A DNA stretch of 64,000 bases, from NCBI GenBank assembly GCA_905235375.1, contig CAJOLH010000001.1:1-64000 (forward strand), written 5' to 3'. Positions 32,501-41,429 of the stretch are shown here, piece by piece. Position 1 is the stretch's first letter. Every line of letters starts with the position of its first letter. Made by a program: the position numbers and the translations under genes. This DNA comes from an uncultured Bacteroidales bacterium. Lineage in GTDB: Bacteria > Bacteroidota > Bacteroidia > Bacteroidales > UBA3663. The notes beneath the pieces were generated by a model. The model was given only the letters and a program-made list of their open reading frames with translations. It was not told the origin of the DNA and searched no databases.

Positions 32501-32815
32501 GACACCGACATTCCGCGTGCCCTCTACGGCATGGGTTACAACTATCTGCCATCCGACCGATTTGTGGAGGATGCCTCCTACCTACGAGTAAAGAGCATCT
32601 CACTTTCGTGGGCATTACCCAAGAAGTGGCTCGCGCATATCGGCTTCAACACCGCATCCATCTATGTGACCGGCTACGACCTCTTCACCTTCACCAGTTA
32701 TTCGGGACAGAATCCAGAGGTTAGTCTTCCCAGCAAAGCTTCCGACCTCGTGAAGGACAGCTCTACAACGCCTGTTTCAAAACGTTTCGCATGTGGTATT
32801 AACTTGAATTTCTGA
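29525..32815 (+). CDS. SusC/RagA family TonB-linked outer membrane protein
   Basis: [78 protein letters not shown]. Confidence 0.95.
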   Translation: [1096 protein letters not shown]

Positions 32816-32819
32816 AAAT

Positions 32820-34526
32820 ATGAGAAAGTATATATTCAAACCTATAGTTGCTATAATATCCATAGTTACTATATTAACAGCCACCAGCTGCAACGACTGG
32901 CTTGACCTCCTGCCTAACAACGAGCAGGTGACCGACAACTATTGGCAAACCAAGGAGGATGTCGAGTCGGTGGTAGCTTCGGGTTATTACTATATGCGCA
33001 ATGCCGTGCCGCAGATGCTCCTCTGGGGTGAGTTGCGCGGCGGTACGCTCTTCAACAACTCCACCACCGACGAAGCCGGCAAGATACAGGACTTCGATGC
33101 CGTGGAAGGCAACTCGCAGGTAAAGTATGCGACGTTCTATCAGATCATCAATATGGCCAATTCGGTTCTGATGTATGCCCCCACAGTGCAAGAGAAGGAT
33201 AACACCTATTATACCTCTGTACTCAACAGTCATCTCTGTGAAGCCTACTTCCAGCGAGCCTTCGCTTACTCAATCCTTGTCAAGAACTTCAAGGAAGTGC
33301 CTCTCATCCTCGAAGCCTACGTCAACGACGATGCAGAATTCAATCTTCCGAAGGCAAGCGAAACACAGATCATCGAGCAAATCAAGGCGGATTGTCTTGC
33401 AGCACTTGCAACAGGAGCTGCGAAGTCCAATTACGAAAGCGAATGGGAAACAAAGGGACGTGCCACCAAGTGGGCTCTCTATGCACTCCTTGCGGACATC
33501 ACGCTCTGGAACCACGAATTCGACCAGTGCATCCAGTATTGCAACGAACTCATCGAAGCCACCGATGCCCTTCGTCCCGTCTTCATCAGTGAGATGAACA
33601 ACTGGTATTCGATCTTTAATCCAGGCAATTCGAACGAGAGTATCATGGAACTCAACTGGAACTATGCCACTGAGGGTTCGAACAATAACTTCTACAGCCG
33701 TTTTGCCTGGGGCAACCTGATCAGCTCTGCAACAGGTGCCTATAACATTTCGCCCACAGCCATCGAAAAGATGCGGCAAGAAGCCATCACTGCATTGGCC
33801 AATCATCCGGAGCTTACCTACAACGACCATGTTGGGCGTTCCATCTTCTGCACCTGGGTGCCCGGTACAAGCACCGATGCTCCTTCACGCTACACAACCA
33901 GCCAAAACTTCTTCGTATGGAAATACTACGGTCAGGAACTTGCCAACATCGAAAGCATTCGCCTTTCAACAGGCAACGATGCCAACTTCATCCTTTACCG
34001 CATGGCGGACGTTTATCTGATGAAGGCAGAAGCTTTGGTCATGAAGGGACAGGCATCGTGGCGAGCTGCCATCGAGCTTATCAACAAAGTGCGCCAGCGC
34101 GCAGGGCTCGACAATTTCCTCGACCTTTCCTCATCGACCTCTGAAAGTGAAATTGAGGCGCTCGATGAACTGACGCTACTCAATGAGGTTATCGACCAAC
34201 GTGAGATGGAATTTGTGGGCGAGGCCAAACGCTGGTACGACCTGCTGCGCATGGCCCGCTACGACATTGATTTTGCCCCCACGCAAACCGTGGAGGACGC
34301 CGAGGGCATAGCCTACGGATCCTACAAGACAGTCAGCGGACAAGCCGTCTTCGGCTACAAGCAGCGCGTCATTTCGACCATTTGCGAGTACAACACCCAG
34401 ATTTCTGCTATGCAGCTGCAGTCCGTACTCCAAAACAGTTGGGCCTGGTACCTACCCATTCCTGTGGGGGACATCGAAACCAACGACAATCTCAAACAGA
34501 ATCCCTACTACGCCACTACGAAATAA
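32820..34526 (+). CDS. RagB/SusD family nutrient uptake lipoprotein
   Basis: TATSCNDWLDLLPNNEQVTDNYW; REMEFVGEAKRWYDLLRMARYD. Confidence 0.93.
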   Translation: MRKYIFKPIVAIISIVTILTATSCNDWLDLLPNNEQVTDNYWQTKEDVESVVASGYYYMRNAVPQMLLWGELRGGTLFNNSTTDEAGKIQDFDAVEGNSQVKYATFYQIINMANSVLMYAPTVQEKDNTYYTSVLNSHLCEAYFQRAFAYSILVKNFKEVPLILEAYVNDDAEFNLPKASETQIIEQIKADCLAALATGAAKSNYESEWETKGRATKWALYALLADITLWNHEFDQCIQYCNELIEATDALRPVFISEMNNWYSIFNPGNSNESIMELNWNYATEGSNNNFYSRFAWGNLISSATGAYNISPTAIEKMRQEAITALANHPELTYNDHVGRSIFCTWVPGTSTDAPSRYTTSQNFFVWKYYGQELANIESIRLSTGNDANFILYRMADVYLMKAEALVMKGQASWRAAIELINKVRQRAGLDNFLDLSSSTSESEIEALDELTLLNEVIDQREMEFVGEAKRWYDLLRMARYDIDFAPTQTVEDAEGIAYGSYKTVSGQAVFGYKQRVISTICEYNTQISAMQLQSVLQNSWAWYLPIPVGDIETNDNLKQNPYYATTK

Positions 34527-34584
34527 TGCCCGTTTCCTTTGTTAATGCAGCAGCCGTGTTTGGCTGCCCCAAAATATAACGACA

Positions 34585-36363
34585 ATGAAAAAGCAAATCA
34601 AATACACCCTGCAAGCGACCGCCCTTCTGGCTCTCCTTACCTCGTGCGACAAGGACCTTTGGGACTTCTCCGACAAGAACGAGGGAGCTTACGTCAGCGA
34701 AGAAAGCAACCCTATTTCGACTACCCTGTCGCAGGATGGGACATTCACCGAGTGGGTCAAGGTGCTTGAGTATAGCGATCTTTACTCAACGCTCAACAGC
34801 CTCTATGATGCGAATGCCAGCTCAGTAAAGTTCACGGCTTTTGCTCCTACCGATGCAGCTCTGCGCGAATTCTATTCGACGAAAGGCGTTTCCAGCATCG
34901 ACGAATTGGGCAAGACCTTTGCGCAAGCCCTAGTACGCACCATGACTTGTGCCGAGGATTCCATCGAATTCTCCGAAAAGTTCACCTCGAAGGTCAACCT
35001 CTATCAGATTCTATCGGTGGCAGGCGAGACACTTGATGTGACCGTCGATCAAACCGAGACAGGGTATCGGCTCAACGATGCCGTACATATCTCCTACGAC
35101 CACATTGCCTGCTCCAATGGTTTCATCTATACTGCCGATGGCGTGGTCAATCCGCTGGTGGAAACTGTATGGGACAAGCTTCTCGCTACCTCGCCAAGTT
35201 CGATCATGCAGCAAGCAATCCAGGCAACAGGCTACGACAAATTGCTCAACACTATTGCTGACACCACCGTCGTACTTGGTCGTCTCAAATACACCTATTA
35301 TTATTATACATTACTGAACGTTCCCGATGCAGTCTTCCAACGTGCCGGCATAAATAGCTTGAACGACCTCAAGAGCGCAATCGCACAGCGTGAAAATGCT
35401 TCGGGCATGAACCAGGACGAACTGCTTAAGCAATATGTCGAATACCACATTCTCGATGCCAAGTATTCGATGGATGAACTTTCAGAGATGAACGGTGACG
35501 ACACCATCGCCATTTCGAGCAAGACACTTGCGCCCAATCAGATCTATATGGTTACCCGCCATTATACGGGCGACAGCATTCAGGATGCCGGAGGCAAGAA
35601 AGCCGTATATGTCACCTATTTCAACCAGAATGATATTGCGGGTCAAACCTTCGACCTTACGATGAGCGATGTACTTGCCAAGAATGGATACCTCCACAAT
35701 CTCACCAACTGGATGCCCGTCTATGAACCTGCACAAACCACCGTCATCTGGGACTTGGCCGACTATAGCCAGGTTCGTCAGGCTGCGGGCATACATTATC
35801 GTCCTGAAGAGGTGGAGTCGTCTGAAACAAAGATTGACCTCACCAAACTCGACTGTTATACTGTTGAAGTACCCAATGGACGCGGCAACAACAGCTACTC
35901 CGAGCTTTGTTACGTCACCTGCAAGTCGAACCTCAAGGATTGCCTCTATAACGACCGTGTGGTTCTCAACATGGGCTACCTCGGCAGCGTTTCGATGAAG
36001 ACACCCACCCTCGTCAAGGGCAAGTACCGTGTCACCGTCAACATGGCCTATCTCACCGAACAAAGCATCATGCGTACTTCATCGGGTTGCAAAGGCGGAC
36101 TGATGAAGATATTGGTCGATCTGCCTGAGGAGTTTGATGCCGCAACAGATGACGAGTCGCTCTACAACAAGGTGCTCGTAGCTCCCTACACCGAGATCAC
36201 CAAGTCACTCCCTGGTGTCTATGAAGGCACGCTCTACGAAGAAATTGGGTTCGACACTACAGCTTCCCACACCTTCAAGTTCATTATCATGGATCCTGCT
36301 GCCTCTACCAGCTCGAAGGTTTATCTGCAGTTCGACACCATTGTATTCACGCCGATTGAATAA
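34585..36363 (+). CDS. fasciclin domain lipoprotein
   Basis: LLTSCDKDLWDF; VKFTAFAPTDAALREFYSTKGVSSIDEL; HISYDHIACSNGFIYTADGVVNP. Confidence 0.82.
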   Translation: MKKQIKYTLQATALLALLTSCDKDLWDFSDKNEGAYVSEESNPISTTLSQDGTFTEWVKVLEYSDLYSTLNSLYDANASSVKFTAFAPTDAALREFYSTKGVSSIDELGKTFAQALVRTMTCAEDSIEFSEKFTSKVNLYQILSVAGETLDVTVDQTETGYRLNDAVHISYDHIACSNGFIYTADGVVNPLVETVWDKLLATSPSSIMQQAIQATGYDKLLNTIADTTVVLGRLKYTYYYYTLLNVPDAVFQRAGINSLNDLKSAIAQRENASGMNQDELLKQYVEYHILDAKYSMDELSEMNGDDTIAISSKTLAPNQIYMVTRHYTGDSIQDAGGKKAVYVTYFNQNDIAGQTFDLTMSDVLAKNGYLHNLTNWMPVYEPAQTTVIWDLADYSQVRQAAGIHYRPEEVESSETKIDLTKLDCYTVEVPNGRGNNSYSELCYVTCKSNLKDCLYNDRVVLNMGYLGSVSMKTPTLVKGKYRVTVNMAYLTEQSIMRTSSGCKGGLMKILVDLPEEFDAATDDESLYNKVLVAPYTEITKSLPGVYEGTLYEEIGFDTTASHTFKFIIMDPAASTSSKVYLQFDTIVFTPIE

Positions 36364-36383
36364 TATTCGAAAACCAAACTTTT

Positions 36384-38189
36384 ATGAAAAAGATAATCAT
36401 TTCCGTTTTCGCAGCCACTTTGGCACTGGCTTCCTGCAACACGTTGGAGGACGACAGCTACTATAAGGACTTGAAGACCGACAACCAGAATGCCGACGTC
36501 TTTTCGACCGAAGAGACGTGTGCCTCCTACCTGCAGAATCATGGCGAGTTCAGCCGCATCTCGCAGCTCTTTCAGGAGCAGGGCATCTATCAGGATATGC
36601 CTTCATCGGGTGAACTTCACACCATCCTTGTAGTCACCGATGCCAACTATAAGGCTCCAGTTGCAGACAGTGCTGCCTACGTTGCAAAGTCGCACATCAC
36701 CAACATTTCGGTGGCTCCATCCAAGCTCAATGACGGCGACCGCCTCCTGATGTGGCACAACAAGTACGTCACCATCTCGATGGACGAGAGTGCCTTACGC
36801 GGCAACATCATCGGTCACATGCAGTTCAATAATGCTACACTCATGGAAGTCATCAAGGCGAGCGACGGCTATATATACGTCATCTCCGACATGATCTCCA
36901 CTCCCACCTCGCTGCAGGATTACATCAACGGTCTCAGCGACGAATACAGCATCTTCAAGCAGATGGTACTTTCGTCAGGCGGTCGTGAGTTCGACAAAGC
37001 CAACTCGAAGGTCATCGGCATCGACTCGAACGGCAACACCCTTTACGACACCGTATGGATCTACACCAACGAATTCTTCGATGCCAAGAACTTCGACCTC
37101 TCCAGCGAGGCACTCAAGGCCACGATGCTGCTTTTCAGCAACAAGGTCATTGAAGAGGCTCTCAACGAAGCCATGGCCAAATATGAAGCATGGGGATATG
37201 CCGACAAGACCGTACTGATGCGCAATGGTTCGATGGATGAGGTCTTCGTAGGATACAGTTCGTGGGAGGACATCCAGAAATGGATTCTCGAAGTTGCCTT
37301 CTACAACAAGACCTACACCGTAGAAGACCTTACGCCCAAGCAGGCTGTCGAAGATCCCAGCGAAAACGACATCACATCCATCTATTCGCGCAACTGGCGC
37401 ACTTCGGTGCAACAGCTCGACTTGGCGCACCCCATGAACCTTTCGAACGGCATTGCATACAACGTCATCAAATTCAAGATTCCCAACAACAGACTCATCT
37501 ACCGTCTGCATGAGGAATTTAATGTGTATGACAAATGTGATGCTGATCAGAAGGCTGCCTATTTCCGCGCTGACAACCTCACCAACTTCAAGGTGAGCAC
37601 CAACGAGGTGGAACCGTGGACACCACGCTCAGGCTACTGGCCGCTCCATGGCGACAGCCCGCTCCATTGCAAGGTGGCAGACAATTCAAAAACGCATCTC
37701 GAACTTGGTTTCACACCGCTGCGCTCTCGCTCCAATGCTGATGGCGGCTACGATGTGCTACCCCTCCTCGTTCCACCTGGAACCTACCGCATGGCAATGG
37801 GCTTCAAGCAAGGTGTGGGCATGAATCCCTTCAACATCGCCGTCTATGCCTTCGATGCAGCTGGCGACAGTGTTCTATGCGCCGAGCCTGTAGGACTTAA
37901 TCTCAACGACGGCTCCACCACCTACCATTACGACCGTGGTGCTTCGCTCAGCAACCGTCTGCCTGAATACTACAATGCCAACGACGAGAACAACACCGCT
38001 GGCAGCAAGAACGGCTATTATTGGACCGATGGCGGCCCTGTATATACCGAAATTACCATACCTGACCTCAATGAGGACGGCTCGGCATTGCGTCTGCTCT
38101 TCAAGATGACTTACGAGAACGCCAACACGCAAACTGCCGACCTCGTCTTCAACCACTGGTGCCTTCGTCCAACTGTAAATAACTATTAA
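36384..38189 (+). CDS. fasciclin/DUF5108-like lipoprotein
   Basis: LASCNTLEDDSYY; divergent FAS1-like N-terminus (HTILVVTDANYKAP...); same operon. Confidence 0.65.
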   Translation: MKKIIISVFAATLALASCNTLEDDSYYKDLKTDNQNADVFSTEETCASYLQNHGEFSRISQLFQEQGIYQDMPSSGELHTILVVTDANYKAPVADSAAYVAKSHITNISVAPSKLNDGDRLLMWHNKYVTISMDESALRGNIIGHMQFNNATLMEVIKASDGYIYVISDMISTPTSLQDYINGLSDEYSIFKQMVLSSGGREFDKANSKVIGIDSNGNTLYDTVWIYTNEFFDAKNFDLSSEALKATMLLFSNKVIEEALNEAMAKYEAWGYADKTVLMRNGSMDEVFVGYSSWEDIQKWILEVAFYNKTYTVEDLTPKQAVEDPSENDITSIYSRNWRTSVQQLDLAHPMNLSNGIAYNVIKFKIPNNRLIYRLHEEFNVYDKCDADQKAAYFRADNLTNFKVSTNEVEPWTPRSGYWPLHGDSPLHCKVADNSKTHLELGFTPLRSRSNADGGYDVLPLLVPPGTYRMAMGFKQGVGMNPFNIAVYAFDAAGDSVLCAEPVGLNLNDGSTTYHYDRGASLSNRLPEYYNANDENNTAGSKNGYYWTDGGPVYTEITIPDLNEDGSALRLLFKMTYENANTQTADLVFNHWCLRPTVNNY

Positions 38190-38190
38190 A

Positions 38191-41100
38191 ATGAGTCATA
38201 CAATTAAGTTCAAACATCTGACGGGTGTGCTCCTACTGATGCTTTCGACCAGCATCAGTGCGCAGGAGCCTACCTATACTATCAAGGGTGTCGTGCTCGA
38301 TGACAACAATCGTCCCGTCAGCGATGCCGTGATCACCGTGCCGGGACATGGATTGGTACGATGCGACGAGAATGGCAACTTCGAGGTCAAAGAGGCCGAG
38401 CAGTGGCTGCAGCTGCGCGTCCAGACTTCGGGCTTCTATACGAAAACCGTACGCGTCGTCAACGACAAGGAAGAACTCACCATCTTCCTTGTGCCGCAAT
38501 CGAAACTGCATTATAACCAGACGCTCGTCGAAGGCATTTTCGGCACACAGGAGGGTCTCGACAATACTTCGGGCATACAGAATGTGGCAAAGAAGGACTT
38601 CGGTGAGAGCGCTGTCACTTTCGATAAGGCATTGCAGGGAAAGTTCACTGGCCTTCAGCTTACACAGAAGTCGGGCATGACGGGCGAAGGCTCGCTGCTC
38701 ACCATGCGTGGCATACGGAGCCTTGCCAGTGAAAACAATCCTCTTATTGTCATCAACGGCGTACCCTACATGCCCGACCTTAACGAATCGGCTCTCGTGA
38801 AAGGCTATTCCCGTTCAATCTTCCAGGCCATGAATCCGCAGGACATTGCCAACGTCACGCTGCTCACCGGCGCTCAAGCTGCTGCATGGGGTTCGTTAGG
38901 TTCCAATGGCGTTCTGCTCATCGAAACCGATGGAGCCAAGTCGGACAATCTCGATACACGTATCACCTTTGTCGGAAGTGTTGGCATGAACTGGCAGAAC
39001 CAACGCCTGCCACTGATGAACGCCTCGCAGTACAAAGGCTATATGAGTGACATCGCCATGGATTATTACAATCACGACATGGGAGCATTCTTCTCCGATT
39101 TCGGCTTTATGTCGAGTCCTACCGCCAATAATGCCAACCTCTATCAGTTCGATACCGACTGGCAGGATGCCATCTACCGCAATTCGATGACGCATGACTA
39201 TCTGTTCCGTGTCGAAGGTGGCGATGCCATTGCCAAATACGACATCTCACTCGGATACATGGGCGATCAGGGTGTAATGGAGAATACTTCGAGTGATCGT
39301 TTCCATGCACAAATCAATGCCAACATCCTCGTGGGCAAGAAATGGGAGATCAATGCCAACATCAACCTGGCATACCTCACCGGCACTTATCAGGAGCAGG
39401 GCTACAGCCTTGAGACCAATCCTCTCTTTGCTGCTTATCGTCGCTCTCCACTACTCAGCCCTTACCGTTCGAACAGCGTACCATCGGAAGATGGCACCTA
39501 CGAACTGCTTTCGACCTATAATAACTACTTCTTGGGTTCTTGCCGTAATACCGATTTCATTGTCTCCAACCCGCTATCGCTCATCAATGATGCAGAAGGC
39601 AACATCCGTCAGTACGACATGAATGCCCGTGCACAGCTTGTTTATAATATCACCAAGGACCTGCACTTAGCTGCCACCATCGGTGTCTTCTCGAACTTTG
39701 ACAAGGAGAAGCTCTTCATCCCTGGCAATGACAATCAGGACATCGTTCCACGCTTCGATGCTTATGGAGAAATCAACAATAGCGTACAGGTAGGTCAATC
39801 GACGGTGCTTAATATGTTCTACGGCATCAATGCGAACTATCGTCACACTTGGCAGCGCCATCACACGCTCAATGTCAATGCTGCCATGCAGGTCATCACC
39901 AGCAGCCTCGAATACGACATGGCCACTGGACGCAATACGGGCAACGACTTCTATCAGACGATGGGTTCCACACAGAGCATCGGTCGTTTCTTCAGCGGCT
40001 ACAACAACGAGTGGAACTGGCTCAACGGTTACATTTCTGCCAACTATTCACTTGCCGACTTCTTCAAGGTAGGTGTCGTTGCTTCGGTTGATGGAGCTTC
40101 TTCGATAGGCAAGGACGCATCGCGCTATGAGGTCTATCCAGGCATTAACGGCAATCTGATGCTCAAGAGCTTCAATTTCCTGCACGACGTGGATGTAGTT
40201 GACAAACTCGACATCTTTGGTGACTTCTCCTACACCGGCAATTCGCGCTTCTCTTCGAAGCTCGGACAATATTACTATACCTCGCAGCCTTATCAGACCA
40301 TCGCTGGCATTGTGCGTGCCAATGTTCCCAATACGGAACTCAAGGCGGAACGTGACCAGACGATGCAGGTTGGCATTGATGCAGCCTTGCTTCGCAATCG
40401 TCTTGCTGCCCGTGCTGCTTTCTACCACACGAAAGCAACCGATGTCCTGATGCTTGGCAAGAGTTCATCTGCACTCGGCTCAAGTCCATATTACTGCAAT
40501 GATGCTGCCATCAGCAGTCAAGGCTTCGAAGTGTCGCTCAACCTCGTGCCCGTACAGACACGCAACTTCCGTTGGACATTAGGCGGCACACTGACCACGC
40601 TGAGCAACACCATCGACGAACTCGGCAACCTCCAGCACAACATCACTACACTCAGCGATGGTGCAGAAATCATCACTGCTGTCGATCATGATCCCTACGC
40701 CTTCTACGGCTATGAGACCGTGGGTATCTATGCCACAACCGCCGAAGCTACCGAAAGTGGACTTACCAATAAAAACAGCGTCAGCTACCAGGCAGGCGAT
40801 ATCCACTATGTTGATCAGAACGGCGATCACATCATCAACGACCTTGACAAGGTAGATCTTGGTTCGCCCACACCCAAGCTTTTCGGTTCCATCTTCACTA
40901 CGTTCGAATATCGTGGTTTCGCACTCGACTTCAACTTCGTCTATAGTCAAGGCAACAAGGCATACAACGCTGTGCGTCGTCTTACGGAAGGCACCTCCGA
41001 CTTCTCTAACCAGAGTGTTTCAGTGGTTCGTCGCTGGCAGAACGAGGGAGATATCACCGATATGCCACGAGCAACGTGGGGTGATGCCATCGGAAATAAC

Positions 41101-41364
41101 GACCTCTCCGATCGTCATATCGAAGATGCCTCCTACCTCAAGCTTCGCGATGTGACCCTCTCCTATTCGTGGGACAAGAAACTTTGGGGCTTCATTCAGA
41201 GTGGCACGATCTTCGTCTCTGGACAGAACCTCCTTTGCCTCACCTCCTACAAGGGATTAGACCCAGAATTCGCCTTCTCGAACGCCGCTTATATGCAAGG
41301 TGTCGATTACGGCAAGGTCGCCCTTCCAAAGAGTTTCAAAATCGGCGTTAATCTCCACTTCTAA
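38191..41364 (+). CDS. SusC/RagA family TonB-linked outer membrane protein (divergent)
   Basis: YTIKGVVLDDNNRPVSDAVITV, LLTMRGIRSLASENNPLIVINGVPYMP, AAAWGSLGSNGVLLIETD. Confidence 0.9.
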   Translation: MSHTIKFKHLTGVLLLMLSTSISAQEPTYTIKGVVLDDNNRPVSDAVITVPGHGLVRCDENGNFEVKEAEQWLQLRVQTSGFYTKTVRVVNDKEELTIFLVPQSKLHYNQTLVEGIFGTQEGLDNTSGIQNVAKKDFGESAVTFDKALQGKFTGLQLTQKSGMTGEGSLLTMRGIRSLASENNPLIVINGVPYMPDLNESALVKGYSRSIFQAMNPQDIANVTLLTGAQAAAWGSLGSNGVLLIETDGAKSDNLDTRITFVGSVGMNWQNQRLPLMNASQYKGYMSDIAMDYYNHDMGAFFSDFGFMSSPTANNANLYQFDTDWQDAIYRNSMTHDYLFRVEGGDAIAKYDISLGYMGDQGVMENTSSDRFHAQINANILVGKKWEINANINLAYLTGTYQEQGYSLETNPLFAAYRRSPLLSPYRSNSVPSEDGTYELLSTYNNYFLGSCRNTDFIVSNPLSLINDAEGNIRQYDMNARAQLVYNITKDLHLAATIGVFSNFDKEKLFIPGNDNQDIVPRFDAYGEINNSVQVGQSTVLNMFYGINANYRHTWQRHHTLNVNAAMQVITSSLEYDMATGRNTGNDFYQTMGSTQSIGRFFSGYNNEWNWLNGYISANYSLADFFKVGVVASVDGASSIGKDASRYEVYPGINGNLMLKSFNFLHDVDVVDKLDIFGDFSYTGNSRFSSKLGQYYYTSQPYQTIAGIVRANVPNTELKAERDQTMQVGIDAALLRNRLAARAAFYHTKATDVLMLGKSSSALGSSPYYCNDAAISSQGFEVSLNLVPVQTRNFRWTLGGTLTTLSNTIDELGNLQHNITTLSDGAEIITAVDHDPYAFYGYETVGIYATTAEATESGLTNKNSVSYQAGDIHYVDQNGDHIINDLDKVDLGSPTPKLFGSIFTTFEYRGFALDFNFVYSQGNKAYNAVRRLTEGTSDFSNQSVSVVRRWQNEGDITDMPRATWGDAIGNNDLSDRHIEDASYLKLRDVTLSYSWDKKLWGFIQSGTIFVSGQNLLCLTSYKGLDPEFAFSNAAYMQGVDYGKVALPKSFKIGVNLHF

Positions 41365-41429
41365 AAGCACCCCGTTTTCCAAAGTCAATGCGGCAGCCAA
41401 GTTTGGCTGCCACCTAAACAAAACCCACA

